A DNA stretch of 44,219 nucleotides from an uncultured Acidimicrobiales bacterium (GTDB lineage Bacteria > Actinomycetota > Acidimicrobiia > Acidimicrobiales > SZUA-35), in NCBI GenBank assembly GCA_937976305.1, contig CALJSB010000079.1, positions 1 to 44,219 on the forward strand. Direction: 5' to 3'. The position numbers were made by a program, and so were the translations under genes. Numbering within the stretch: the first letter of the stretch is position 1; each line of letters opens with the position of its first letter. The notes below the pieces were generated by a model that ran no database searches, had not been told where the DNA came from, and saw only the letters and a list, made by a program, of their open reading frames with translations. This document shows, piece after piece, positions 1 through 8,466 of the stretch.

Positions 1-1022
1 GTGTACACCCGCAACCCGCTGGTGAACACCTCACCGATCTCGGGCTCGAGCTTGACGAGCTCCTGGCGCACGGCTTCGAGGAAGTACTCCGAGCCGTCTT
101 CTTGGCCGAGCACCGCACCAAAGCCATCTCGGTCGTTCGGAACGATGACGGTCTCGATCACGGGGGTGGCCATGATCTCGTCGGCTTCGACCTGGCTGAT
201 GTAGCCATCGGTCACCATGCGAGCGAGCGACACATCGCGACGCCGGTTGGCTTCGTCTGGGTTGCGGTAGGGCTCGGCGCTCGAAGGAGCACGGATCAGA
301 CCGGCCAAGAACGCCGACTCACTCAGACCGAGCTCTTCGACGTTCTTCCCGTAGTAGGCCTGGGCCGCGGCTTGGATGCCGTAGGCGCCGCGCCCGAAGT
401 AGATGCGATTCATGTAGCGGCCGAGGATCTCCTCCCGGCTCAGCTGTCGGGTGAGCTTCACCGCGAGGGCGGCCTCTTTGAGCTTGGTGACGATGTTGCG
501 GTCAGCATCGATGTCATAGGTGTTCTTGACGTACTGCTGGGTGATCGTTGAGCCACCCTGAGCCGCCCGACCCTCACGAGTGTTCTGGTAGAGAGCGCGG
601 CCGATACCGAGCGGGTCGATACCGATCTGGTCGTTGAAGAAGTTCTTGTCTTCGACCGCCACGACGGCATCGAGCGTCACCTGCGGGATGGCGCTGTAGG
701 GAACGATCTCGCGGTCCTCTCCGGCGGACAACGCCATGACTGCCACATCAACGTCGCATTCGGTGGCAATGTCCGCGGTGCAGACGTAGCTGGTCTGGGC
801 CAGCTGGGCGAAGTCGTCCTCGGGCAGCTCTTCGCGGGCCAGTAAGGCAAGCCCGCCGAGCACCAAACCGACGCCGAACAGTACGGCGAGCAACAAGAAG
901 CGCCGGAACCGCCACAGCGGGTTACGACGACGGTTCTTGGTCCGACCGGGACCACCCAACAGCACGCGCTTGACGGGATTGGCAGGCGGCTGCTGCTTCG
1001 GAGCTGAGGAGGGAGAGGCCAT
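1..1022 (-). CDS. Class A penicillin-binding protein (glycosyltransferase part), truncated by window edge
   Basis: Bifunctional peptidoglycan synthase; the visible 340 codons cover the N-terminus and the GT51 transglycosylase domain, which polymerises lipid II outside the membrane. Residues 1-40 are a basic cytoplasmic tail, about 42-61 is the single membrane anchor, and the GT51 signature follows: VAVEDKNFF with catalytic Glu124, then GGSTITQQ, then an RIYFGRGAYGIQAAAQ stretch. The transpeptidase domain lies beyond position 1 and is not seen. The ATG at 1022-1020 starts a typical PBP1 N-terminus, and no better start is visible upstream. Two cysteines (81 and 89) sit just after the membrane anchor, which is unusual and could form a disulfide. 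The gene is next to a DUF5318 gene, as ponA1 is next to Rv0049 in Mycobacterium. Family call is secure; the exact PBP subtype is not. Confidence 0.93.
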   Translation of the reverse strand, partial: MASPSSAPKQQPPANPVKRVLLGGPGRTKNRRRNPLWRFRRFLLLAVLFGVGLVLGGLALLAREELPEDDFAQLAQTSYVCTADIATECDVDVAVMALSAGEDREIVPYSAIPQVTLDAVVAVEDKNFFNDQIGIDPLGIGRALYQNTREGRAAQGGSTITQQYVKNTYDIDADRNIVTKLKEAALAVKLTRQLSREEILGRYMNRIYFGRGAYGIQAAAQAYYGKNVEELGLSESAFLAGLIRAPSSAEPYRNPDEANRRRDVSLARMVTDGYISQVEADEIMATPVIETVIVPNDRDGFGAVLGQEDGSEYFLEAVRQELVKLEPEIGEVFTSGLRVY

Positions 1023-1082
1023 GGGCGACACAAAGAAGAGTCAGAAACAAACGGGGCGAACCAAAGACGGTAATCGAACAGA

Positions 1083-1481
1083 TCAGGGAGCGGTCTTCGC
1101 GACCGGAGCTGGCGGCAGCTCGAACGACTCGCGAAGGTGGTTCCACCAGCACTGACGACACACCTCGACTCGGTAACACGTCGTTGGTTTCGAGCGCTGT
1201 CGCAGTTTGGCCATCTCGGCGGGGTCGGTCACGCAACGGCCGGCCTTGGGCAGGCCGGGCCCAAACGCAAAGGTCACCAACACCAAATCATCTGACTCAC
1301 ACAACGGGCAGTCGTCATCGAGGGGCGTTCCGTGGTTGTGAGCGACCCTGCGCAACTCTGGCTGGGCGTCGCAGACCTCGTGTTCTGTCCGATGCCCGGC
1401 TTCGACTGCCGCGACCGTTCGCTGACGGGCGAGTCGATAACTGACCACGGCGTCTCGGGTCTGTCGCTGCCAGCGAGGCAT
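1083..1481 (-). CDS. DUF5318 family protein
   Basis: A 132-residue cytoplasmic protein of the actinobacterial DUF5318 family; function unknown. It has a zinc-ribbon-like arrangement: a CPLC pair in the middle and a CRQC pair near the C-terminus, with another Cys-containing segment between them, so metal binding is plausible. There is no signal peptide or membrane segment. It lies downstream of the CCA-adding enzyme gene (9-bp gap) and upstream of the PBP1A gene, matching the mycobacterial Rv0049-ponA1 arrangement. No Shine-Dalgarno sequence is visible. A TAGTCT hexamer overlapping the pcnA stop codon sits six bases before the ATG and could give a leaderless transcript. The family assignment is from memory of the family and the context. 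Confidence 0.75.
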   Translation of the reverse strand: MPRWQRQTRDAVVSYRLARQRTVAAVEAGHRTEHEVCDAQPELRRVAHNHGTPLDDDCPLCESDDLVLVTFAFGPGLPKAGRCVTDPAEMAKLRQRSKPTTCYRVEVCRQCWWNHLRESFELPPAPVAKTAP

Positions 1482-1487
1482 CTGCAG

Positions 1488-1493
1488 AGACTA
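1488..1493 (-). promoter_or_regulatory. Putative -10 hexamer for leaderless DUF5318 transcript
   Basis: TAGTCT read on the minus strand, followed by six bases and then the ATG at 1481. It overlaps the stop codon of the upstream CCA-adding enzyme gene. The spacing is that expected if transcription starts at the start codon. No clear -35 is seen. Confidence 0.3.
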
Positions 1494-2771
1494 CCGGTCC
1501 GGCGAGTTTGGGTCTTGTCCGGTGGCAAACCACTCGCGCACCAGCGCGGTCGCCTGGTCGATCGACAGCGGGCCCTCATCGAGCCGAGTTTCGGCGAGGC
1601 GGCGGGTGAACTCGCCAACGACTGGACCCGGCGGCACATCGAGTATCTCGATGATGTCGCCGCCGCTGAGCGGTGACCCGAGGTCGTCGAGATCTTCCGT
1701 GGCTTCGAGCGAGTTGAGTTGCTCTCGGAACGGTTCGACGTCGAGCCCGATCGCGACAGCGCCGTCGAAGAGGTCCGCCATCGCGTCGCGCCCGACCGTG
1801 GCGACCAGCCTCCGCACCGCAGCGGCTTCAGCATCGCCGGTCCGCATCACGGCGAAGCCGTCGACCAGCTTTTGAGTCGCCCGGCGATTCGACGTCGAGT
1901 AGCGAAGCTCGTTCAACCACTCGGCAGGATCGGCGACGTGTGCGGCAAGCACCGCCCGCCGAGCCAGTGACGACTCGGCCCCGCCAACACACTCGGCAAC
2001 CGCCAGTGGCGCTGCGGTCAGCGGCCCAGTGATGCGTTCGAGAAGACCCGTCGAGCTCAGGAACACGAGTCCATCGTGCGGCCGAGGCAAGGCCAGGAGG
2101 CGTTCGAGTTCGTCGTGGACCCGTTCACGCGACACGATCTCGAGACGATCTCGATGTTCTGCCACCGCATCGAGAATTGATTCATGCACCGAGAGATCGA
2201 AGCGTGGAATGAAGCGGGCAGCCCGCAACATGCGCAGTGGATCGTCGGTGAACGAGATCGCAGGATCCAACGGTGTCCGCAGAATTCGGCTCTCGAGATC
2301 GGCCGCTCCCCCAAACGGATCGACGAGATCGCCAGCGATCGCATCAAGCGCCATGGCGTTGATCGTGAAGTCGCGCCGAGACAGATCGGTGCGGAGATCG
2401 GTGCCGAAGGTGACGTCGGGCTTGCGAGAGTCGCTGACATAGGACTCACCCCGGTGCGTCGTCACTTCGATCGCCCATGCGCCGATCGAGGCACCGATGG
2501 TGCCGAAACGCTCGCCTTGGGTCCACAGCTCATGGGCCAACGGGGCGAGGAGTTTCCGGGTGGTTTCTGGGGTCGCGTCTGTCGTGAGGTCGAGGTCGGT
2601 CACCGAACCGTCGGCACCGAGCGACAGATCGCGCACGACGCCGCCCACCAAGTAGAGAGAGTGCCCGGCAGCCAAAAACAGCTGTGCCACGGGAGCGATC
2701 GTCTCGAGAATCTCCTGAGCACGAAGCTCGTCGAGCCAGCTCGGTCGAATGCGCTCGGGCCCGTCGCTCAC
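1491..2771 (-). CDS. pcnA: CCA tRNA nucleotidyltransferase / poly(A) polymerase family
   Basis: Adds or repairs the 3' CCA end of tRNAs using CTP and ATP. The class II nucleotidyltransferase head is clear: LVGGVVRD (residues 41-48), the metal-binding DLD pair at 59-61 followed by LTT, then an RRDFTINAMA motif and the DPLRMLRAARF segment of the neck. The 426-residue length is shorter than the mycobacterial enzyme, and I do not see an obvious C-terminal HD-domain signature. It overlaps the upstream deacetylase gene by 4 bp (ATGA at 2768-2771), implying coupled translation. The function matters locally because the tRNA-Ile gene in this window does not encode its CCA end. Confidence 0.93.
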   Translation of the reverse strand: MSDGPERIRPSWLDELRAQEILETIAPVAQLFLAAGHSLYLVGGVVRDLSLGADGSVTDLDLTTDATPETTRKLLAPLAHELWTQGERFGTIGASIGAWAIEVTTHRGESYVSDSRKPDVTFGTDLRTDLSRRDFTINAMALDAIAGDLVDPFGGAADLESRILRTPLDPAISFTDDPLRMLRAARFIPRFDLSVHESILDAVAEHRDRLEIVSRERVHDELERLLALPRPHDGLVFLSSTGLLERITGPLTAAPLAVAECVGGAESSLARRAVLAAHVADPAEWLNELRYSTSNRRATQKLVDGFAVMRTGDAEAAAVRRLVATVGRDAMADLFDGAVAIGLDVEPFREQLNSLEATEDLDDLGSPLSGGDIIEILDVPPGPVVGEFTRRLAETRLDEGPLSIDQATALVREWFATGQDPNSPDR

Positions 2772-3772
2772 GAAGAGAGGTGGATGGCCCGGCTGAGTTC
2801 GACCATGTCTGCACCCGGCCCGCCACTCGTGGTGTCTTCAGGACGAGCGGCAACACCAGCCGTGGCCGCAACAACCGCACCAGCGCAGTTGCTCAGCGCC
2901 TCGAGTTCGTAGCCGCCCTCGAGGAAAAGGAGGCGGCGGCCGGCAGGCACCAGTTGCAGCAAATCACTGGTCATCTCGCCGTAGTCGGTCGAGGTGAGTC
3001 CGAGGTCGGTGATCGGGTCGGCACGGTGCCCATCGAAGCCAGCAGAGATCAAGAGCCAGGTAGGCCGATGTCGCATCACCACGGGCGCAACAACCGTCTC
3101 GATTGCCGACCGATAGACGTCGCCGGTTGCCCCAGCTGGCATGGCGATGTTGACCGTCGTGCCTACCCCATCGCCTTCACCAACCTCATCTGGTCGACCG
3201 GTGTACGGGTACCAGGGGTATTGGTGCAATGACACGAACAACACATTGGGATCGTTATAGAAGATGTCTTGGGTGCCGTTGCCGTGGTGGGCGTCGATGT
3301 CCACGATGGCGACACGCTCGCCCCGATCGGCCAGGTGTCGAGCAGCCACGGCAATATTGTTGATGAGGCAGAAGCCCATCTGGACCGAGGCCAACGCGTG
3401 ATGACCGGGCGGTCGCACGATCGACCAGCCAGCGTCGGCCTCGCCAGCATCGAGCCGCTCGATCAGATCGAGGCCCGAGCCAGCCGCACGAATGGCGGCC
3501 GCACAAGATTCGGCCGAAACAACCGTGTCGGGGTCGATCGAGCCGCCCCCGCTGGCCGAGAGGTCGGCCAGCCGATTCAGCACACTCGCCGGGTGAACAG
3601 CGAGGAGCGCCTCGCGAGGCGCATCCGGTGCTTCAACCCACTCGATGGCGTCGCGCACCTCTGACTCGTCGATGCCGTTTTTGACCGCGGTGAGGCGCTC
3701 GGGTCGCTCTGGGTGTTGACGCCCCGTGTCGTGGAGCCAGCAGAGATCATGAGTCGAAACCAGCACGGTCAC
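2768..3772 (-). CDS. Histone deacetylase / AcuC-like metal-dependent hydrolase
   Basis: Arginase-deacetylase fold enzyme of the class I/II histone-deacetylase superfamily. Bacterial members remove acetyl groups from lysines of proteins, polyamines or other small amides. Seen: HPERPERL near residue 20, PPGHHA at 121-126 (catalytic His pair), DIDAHHGNGT at 158-167 (zinc ligands Asp160 and His162), and SAGFDGHRADP (third ligand) near the C-terminus. An upstream extension of the reading frame exists, but homology begins at the GTG at 3772. A GTG two codons downstream (3766) is an alternative start. The stop overlaps the CCA-adding enzyme start. It is divergent from a GNAT acetyltransferase, so an acetylation/deacetylation pair is possible. 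The substrate cannot be told from sequence. Confidence 0.92.
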   Translation of the reverse strand: MTVLVSTHDLCWLHDTGRQHPERPERLTAVKNGIDESEVRDAIEWVEAPDAPREALLAVHPASVLNRLADLSASGGGSIDPDTVVSAESCAAAIRAAGSGLDLIERLDAGEADAGWSIVRPPGHHALASVQMGFCLINNIAVAARHLADRGERVAIVDIDAHHGNGTQDIFYNDPNVLFVSLHQYPWYPYTGRPDEVGEGDGVGTTVNIAMPAGATGDVYRSAIETVVAPVVMRHRPTWLLISAGFDGHRADPITDLGLTSTDYGEMTSDLLQLVPAGRRLLFLEGGYELEALSNCAGAVVAATAGVAARPEDTTSGGPGADMVELSRAIHLSS

Positions 3773-3779
3773 CCTGCGC

Positions 3780-3785
3780 AGGGTA
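3780..3785 (-). promoter_or_regulatory. Putative -10 hexamer of the deacetylase gene
   Basis: TACCCT on the minus strand, seven bases before the GTG at 3772. It fits a leaderless start and supports GTG 3772 as the first codon. The region 3773-3907 to its right is the shared divergent promoter region with the acetyltransferase gene. That region also holds a small AACCCC/GGGGTT hairpin at about 3871-3885. Confidence 0.3.
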
Positions 3786-3907
3786 GTTGCGCAGTGCTCG
3801 TCAAGCCGCACAGCGATGTTCGCGGCATCACACGGGCAACGACAGCACCAGAGATAGATCCGTGTCACACAACCCCGTGGGGGTTGATTTCCCAATAGTG
3901 TTGTGGC

Positions 3908-4687
3908 TTGGTGGACCACGCCCCCCTGAAACCACTTGGTCCTGGCCTGCAACGACACTGGGCCAGCTCACGAGGGACGAGCCGTGTCCGAGTCGTGCCC
4001 TGGCAGGGTGATCGCTACACCGCACTGGTCGGGCCAGGTCGTTCGGGGCGTTCTCCTTCGAGTCTCGACGTGCACCGGTGTCTCGAGAATCTGCGCCATC
4101 GCGGGGTCGAGGCTGCGGTCACGCCCGCCCTGTCTCCTCACGATGCGCAGTCGTTCATCGCCGCCGGGTTTGTCGTGCTCGAACACCTTCATCTACTCGC
4201 CTACCGCCTCGACCAACGGGCTGATCACGCCTTCCTCACCGCCGATACCAGAACCGCAGAAACCAGGTCCCGATCCCTGCGCGACGGTCGACCGTGGCAT
4301 CGTCGTGTCGTGCTGGACATCGACCGACGGGCCTTCGAGCCGTTCTGGCAGTTCGACACCAACTCGTTGGCAGAAGCCCGTCGAGCAACCCCGACGAGCC
4401 ACTATCGCGTCGCCGTCGAGGGGCGCACCCCCGTTGGTTATGCGGTGACCGGGCGTGCCGGCGATCGGGGTTATCTGCAACGACTCGCGGTGAATCCCGA
4501 CCGTCAGGGCGAAGGCCTCGGGCAGGCCCTCGTGCACGACTGCTTGCGGTGGCTGCACAAACGAGGCGCCGCTCACGCAATGGTGAACACCCAAGAGCGC
4601 AATACGAGAGCGCTTGGCTTGTACGAGCACCTCGGGTTCGTTCGTCAAGCCAGTGGTCTTGTTGTCCTTCGTTGGACGGCCTCGTGA
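3908..4687 (+). CDS. GNAT family N-acetyltransferase
   Basis: Transfers an acetyl group from acetyl-CoA to an amine; the substrate is unknown. The GNAT core is in the C-terminal half. Motif A reads LQRLAVNPDRQGEGLGQALV, with the pyrophosphate-binding Q-x-x-G-x-G pattern, and it is followed by NTQERNTRALGLYEHLGF, the usual motif B. The N-terminal half (about 120 residues) is divergent and may be a second, degenerate acetyltransferase fold. The start is uncertain: TTG at 3908 has a TAGTGT hexamer six bases upstream, and in-frame GTG codons at 3911 and 3995 are alternatives. The stop overlaps the next gene's GTG start. In mycobacteria the comparable position holds a Nudix hydrolase, so this is a local replacement. 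Confidence 0.85.
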   Translation: MVDHAPLKPLGPGLQRHWASSRGTSRVRVVPWQGDRYTALVGPGRSGRSPSSLDVHRCLENLRHRGVEAAVTPALSPHDAQSFIAAGFVVLEHLHLLAYRLDQRADHAFLTADTRTAETRSRSLRDGRPWHRRVVLDIDRRAFEPFWQFDTNSLAEARRATPTSHYRVAVEGRTPVGYAVTGRAGDRGYLQRLAVNPDRQGEGLGQALVHDCLRWLHKRGAAHAMVNTQERNTRALGLYEHLGFVRQASGLVVLRWTAS

Positions 4688-6678
4688 CCCAACGACCTGA
4701 GCTGCCACCCGAGCTGATCCCTGCGCGTCACCGCGGCCTCCTTGTTCGCGTCCTGGTTGCCGTTGGCATCGCGGTGGCTGCCGTTGCCGCGGCGGGTGTG
4801 ACGACTGATTCGGTCGCCGATGCCCAAACAGCCGAGTTGCAGGTCTTGTCGCAAACGCCCTATGTCGCGGCAGACGGTGCCTTCAGCGTCACGCTGGCGT
4901 GGGATGGTGCCGTCGGACCCGAAACGACCGTCTCTGCCCGTATCTACCCCGCGGTGCCCGACGAGGCCGCGCTCGCAACGCCCGTCAGTGGTGATGTGCT
5001 CAGCCGCTTCCCCAACCCCAACGAGCCGCTTGTCTTGAACTCCGTCATCGATCAGGGCGGTGTCTTCACCTTCGAGATCCCCATCCGCAGCTTCACCGCC
5101 GCCGACGGCCGTGTGCTTCTCGACGCCGCTGGCGTGTATCCCGTCGTCATCGAAGTCAGAGAAGCCGACGGCCCCGTCTCAACGATCCGCACTCACCTGA
5201 TTCGGCTGCCGACTGAGACGGCCGAAATCGTCTCGTTGCCGACCAACGTCGTGATCAACGTGTCATCGGCCGATGGTCTCGAGCTCAGAGAGGTCATTCC
5301 GATTCTGGAGCGCTACCCCTCGATGCCCGTGCTGGTCGTGCTCGAAGAAGGCGTCATCCCGCAGCTCGAGACCGACGACGAGCTACGTAACGCCTTCAAA
5401 GAAGCGCTCGGCGGCAGGCCACTCACCGCGATTCCCGACTTCGACCTCGATCCCTCGGCCCTCGCCGAGATCGGCAAGCCCGAGTTGTACGGCACGGCGC
5501 TGAGCTCAACCCGTCAACGCCTCGACAATCTCGGCCTCATCGTCAACGAGAGCGTGTTGCCACTCGACTCAAACCTCACGGCCACCGGCGCACAAATGCT
5601 CGGCGAGCTTGGTGTCGAGATCGTGATGGAGTACTCGCTCGTTTCCACCGATGGAGGATCCGTCGAGGTTGGTGAAGGACTTCGCGTTCTCACCATCGAC
5701 CAACGCCGCACGCTGCAACTCCGGCAGACCGACGACAACAATGGTGTGTTGCGAGCCCACGAACTGCTCGCCGAGCTCGCCGTGCGGCAACGAAGCGACC
5801 GATCCCCCGTCGTGATTGGTGGCGACGAGCTGCGATCGGTCGATCTCAACGCACTCGACGTGCTGCTCAGCGCCCTCGAACAACCCGGACTCGTCGAGGC
5901 GGTCGACGTCAACACCGCTACGGGTTCGGGCTCGGCCATTCCGCTGCGCTTGGTTGAACGGCCAGCGCAAGATCTTCTCGTGATCGAGGACGAACTCAAC
6001 GCCCTCCTAGCCGACCTCGACACCTACCGAACCTTCTACGTCGCCGGTGGGACCAGCCCCGATCAGTTCGACCAGGGTGTCGTGGCGAGCCTCGCCCGAA
6101 CGCTCAACCAAGACGAGCGAGCCCGCGAGATTGGACGCCTGCGGGCATCGATCAATGATCAGATTGGCTCGGTGTCTCTCGTCGACGGGCAGTCGGTCAC
6201 GCTTGCTGCGAACAGCGCTGCGATTCCGATCACCGTCACGAACGATGGTGCCGGCATCCGGCAAGTGACGCTCCGCTTTCAAAGCGACCGAATCGACGTC
6301 ACCGGCGGTTCGACCCAAACCGTCGATCTCGGTCAAGGACAGAACACGTTCGATATCGAGGTCGAGAGCCGCTCGCTCGGCCTATCGCCGTTGAACATCG
6401 AAGTGTGGACCACCGACGGGCGAACACAATTGTCGTCCACGCAATACCGCGTGCGCAGCACCGCAATCCCCGGCCTCGGGTTCCTGCTCTCCGGGGCGGC
6501 GCTGGGCTTTCTCATCGTGTGGTGGTTCTTCTCAATTCGCCGCAGTCGCAAAGAGCGCCGTGAGGCCGAAGCGGTTGAAGCCAACCCGCTCAGCAATGCC
6601 GACGACCGCGATGCTGACGACCGCGATGCTGATGACAGGGACGGACCCACCGCCGTCGGGCAACGGACCTCCGGATGA
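4684..6678 (+). CDS. DUF6049 family membrane-anchored extracytoplasmic protein
   Basis: A 664-residue protein of the actinobacterial DUF6049 family (relative of mycobacterial Rv3909); function unknown, but it sits in a cell-envelope locus. It has an N-terminal hydrophobic segment at about residues 19-39 (signal peptide or anchor), a long beta-rich extracytoplasmic region, and one C-terminal membrane helix at about 597-617. A basic and then Asp-rich tail follows. I chose GTG at 4684 because it overlaps the upstream stop codon and is followed directly by the signal segment; the reading frame extends further upstream only as a shadow of the acetyltransferase gene. The tail contains three near-identical ADDRD repeats encoded by 15-bp tandem repeats near 6600-6645. 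The stop overlaps the kinase start (ATGA). Confidence 0.85.
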   Translation: MTQRPELPPELIPARHRGLLVRVLVAVGIAVAAVAAAGVTTDSVADAQTAELQVLSQTPYVAADGAFSVTLAWDGAVGPETTVSARIYPAVPDEAALATPVSGDVLSRFPNPNEPLVLNSVIDQGGVFTFEIPIRSFTAADGRVLLDAAGVYPVVIEVREADGPVSTIRTHLIRLPTETAEIVSLPTNVVINVSSADGLELREVIPILERYPSMPVLVVLEEGVIPQLETDDELRNAFKEALGGRPLTAIPDFDLDPSALAEIGKPELYGTALSSTRQRLDNLGLIVNESVLPLDSNLTATGAQMLGELGVEIVMEYSLVSTDGGSVEVGEGLRVLTIDQRRTLQLRQTDDNNGVLRAHELLAELAVRQRSDRSPVVIGGDELRSVDLNALDVLLSALEQPGLVEAVDVNTATGSGSAIPLRLVERPAQDLLVIEDELNALLADLDTYRTFYVAGGTSPDQFDQGVVASLARTLNQDERAREIGRLRASINDQIGSVSLVDGQSVTLAANSAAIPITVTNDGAGIRQVTLRFQSDRIDVTGGSTQTVDLGQGQNTFDIEVESRSLGLSPLNIEVWTTDGRTQLSSTQYRVRSTAIPGLGFLLSGAALGFLIVWWFFSIRRSRKERREAEAVEANPLSNADDRDADDRDADDRDGPTAVGQRTSG

Positions 6679-8369
6679 CGATGCCGGCGGCCGGACAACG
6701 GTTGGCCGACAGATACGAGCTCCTCTCCCCCATCGCCAGCGGTGGGATGGCTCAGGTCTGGCGAGCCAACGACTCGACGCTTGGTCGCGACGTTGCCGTG
6801 AAGATCCTGCATCCCCATCTCGTCACCGACGTCGGATTCTTGCTTCGCTTTCAACGCGAGGCCGTCGCCGCGGCACGCCTCTCACACCCATCCATCGTTG
6901 CCATCTACGACACCGTCTCCGACCTCGGGATGGAAGCGATCGTGATGGAACTGGTGCACGGCCGGACACTGCGAGAGATCCTCGACGACATCTCGGTGCT
7001 GTCCGAGCACGACGCCATCGATCTCGGTAGCCAGATCTCAGAGGCCCTTGCCGCCGCCCATCGAGTTGGCGTGGTGCACCGTGACATCAAGCCCTCGAAC
7101 ATCTTGCTGTGCACCGATCGACGAGTGATGGTGACCGACTTTGGCATTGCGAAGGCCGGAGAAGACACCGACCTGACCGTCACCGGAACACTGCTGGGAA
7201 CAGCGAAGTATCTCGCTCCAGAGCAGGTGAACGGCGATGAGGTCGACGCCCGAGCCGACCTCTATGCCCTGGGCGTCGTGTTGTTCGAAGCCGTCACGGG
7301 CCAGCCTCCGTTCAAGGCCGATACCGACGCGGCAACAGCGCTGGCTCGGCTTCACCAACCTCCACCGCAGCCCAACTCGATCCGCCCCGACATCAGCGCC
7401 TCGCTCAACGCGGTGATTCACCGACTCATGGCTCGAAGCCCGAGCGCTCGCTTTGCGACCGCGCTGGATGTGCGAGCGGCACTGTCTGCCGTGCGACCAG
7501 GAGCCGATCAACACGATCCAACCCTCGTGGTGTCTGAACAGCACGTCGCCCAGGGCAATGCCGGGCTGATTGATGAGTCTTTCGATGACTACACCGACCA
7601 CGGCGCCGCTCAAGTCGAGACCGGCCGCGACTTCGAGGACCGCGACTTCGACGATCAGGACTTCGCCGAACAGCCGAGCTTTCTCCGCTCGGAGCGTTCG
7701 TGGATGCTCCCCGCGCTTGCGTTGCTGCTCACGGCGGTTGCTCTTGTTGTCGCGGTGCAACTGCTGCGGGAGTCGCCCCTCGGCTCAAACGTCGGCGGCG
7801 AGAGCGAGGAAGCCGAGGGCGGGCTCGACCTCGGGTCGGACGACGATGATCAGGTCGACCCAGACGCCACCACCGGAACAACCTTTGCGACGATTACCGA
7901 GCTGGTCGAACCGTCGGTGGCCGGAGCGGTCGCCGTCGACGACCCGTCCCTTGGCGGCGATGGCGATGAGTTCAACGAGCTGGTGCCGAATGCCTTTGAT
8001 GGCGACGACGACACCGTGTGGCGCACAGACACCTATCGAGGGCCTCTCTTTGGTCGGCTCAAACCCGGCGTCGGCTTTCTGATCGATCTCGGCGGCCGAG
8101 CCGAGGTGAGCGAGATCGAGCTGCAGACCGAATCAGAGGGATGGTCGATCGAGTTCTACGTTGGGGACGAGTTCGGTCCTGACCCGACCACTTGGGGCGC
8201 ACCAGCGGCCACGATCGTCGACGGCGACGGTCGCGAACGAGTCGAGCTGAGTGGTGTTGGAACGCGAGTCATGCTGTGGATCACCGACCACGGGGTCTCC
8301 GACGATGGCAGCGACGAAGGTGATGAGGATGACTTCCGGTTCGAATTGGCAGAAGTCATCGTTCGCTGA
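6675..8369 (+). CDS. Membrane Ser/Thr protein kinase with extracellular discoidin-like domain
   Basis: Hanks-type kinase that phosphorylates proteins on Ser/Thr. All catalytic elements are present: Gly loop near residues 20-26, Lys43 in VAVK, HRDIKPSN (Asp137, Asn142), DFG at 155-157, a Thr-rich activation loop and APE at 181-183. A linker with a DFEDRDFDDQDF repeat follows, then a membrane helix at about 343-363, an acidic stretch, and an outside domain (about 404-564) that looks like an F5/8-type (discoidin) carbohydrate-binding fold. The layout of cytoplasmic kinase, membrane helix and outside domain matches the C-terminal half of mycobacterial MviN/MurJ (Rv3910). In that protein the kinase domain is dead and fused to the flippase; here the kinase looks active and the flippase is missing. 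ATGA overlap with DUF6049. Confidence 0.93.
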   Translation: MTMPAAGQRLADRYELLSPIASGGMAQVWRANDSTLGRDVAVKILHPHLVTDVGFLLRFQREAVAAARLSHPSIVAIYDTVSDLGMEAIVMELVHGRTLREILDDISVLSEHDAIDLGSQISEALAAAHRVGVVHRDIKPSNILLCTDRRVMVTDFGIAKAGEDTDLTVTGTLLGTAKYLAPEQVNGDEVDARADLYALGVVLFEAVTGQPPFKADTDAATALARLHQPPPQPNSIRPDISASLNAVIHRLMARSPSARFATALDVRAALSAVRPGADQHDPTLVVSEQHVAQGNAGLIDESFDDYTDHGAAQVETGRDFEDRDFDDQDFAEQPSFLRSERSWMLPALALLLTAVALVVAVQLLRESPLGSNVGGESEEAEGGLDLGSDDDDQVDPDATTGTTFATITELVEPSVAGAVAVDDPSLGGDGDEFNELVPNAFDGDDDTVWRTDTYRGPLFGRLKPGVGFLIDLGGRAEVSEIELQTESEGWSIEFYVGDEFGPDPTTWGAPAATIVDGDGRERVELSGVGTRVMLWITDHGVSDDGSDEGDEDDFRFELAEVIVR

Positions 8370-8397
8370 GTGTCCCAGCCACGAACGTCCTTCCCCC

Positions 8398-8403
8398 TAA
8401 GAT
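8398..8403 (+). promoter_or_regulatory. Putative -10 hexamer of the ECF sigma gene
   Basis: TAAGAT, six bases before an in-frame ATC (8410) that begins the conserved sigma region-2 coding. The TAA is also the in-frame stop that bounds the sigma reading frame upstream. The same hexamer precedes the small membrane protein gene at 10098-10103. Confidence 0.3.
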
Positions 8404-8466
8404 CCCGGGATCGAGATCGCCGACGAAGAGCTCGTCGCCCGTGCGCAGGGCGGAGACGCCGACGCG

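Noticed and set aside
4294-4683. Upstream extension of the DUF6049 gene
   Set aside because: A shadow of the acetyltransferase gene. The signal segment begins right after GTG 4684.
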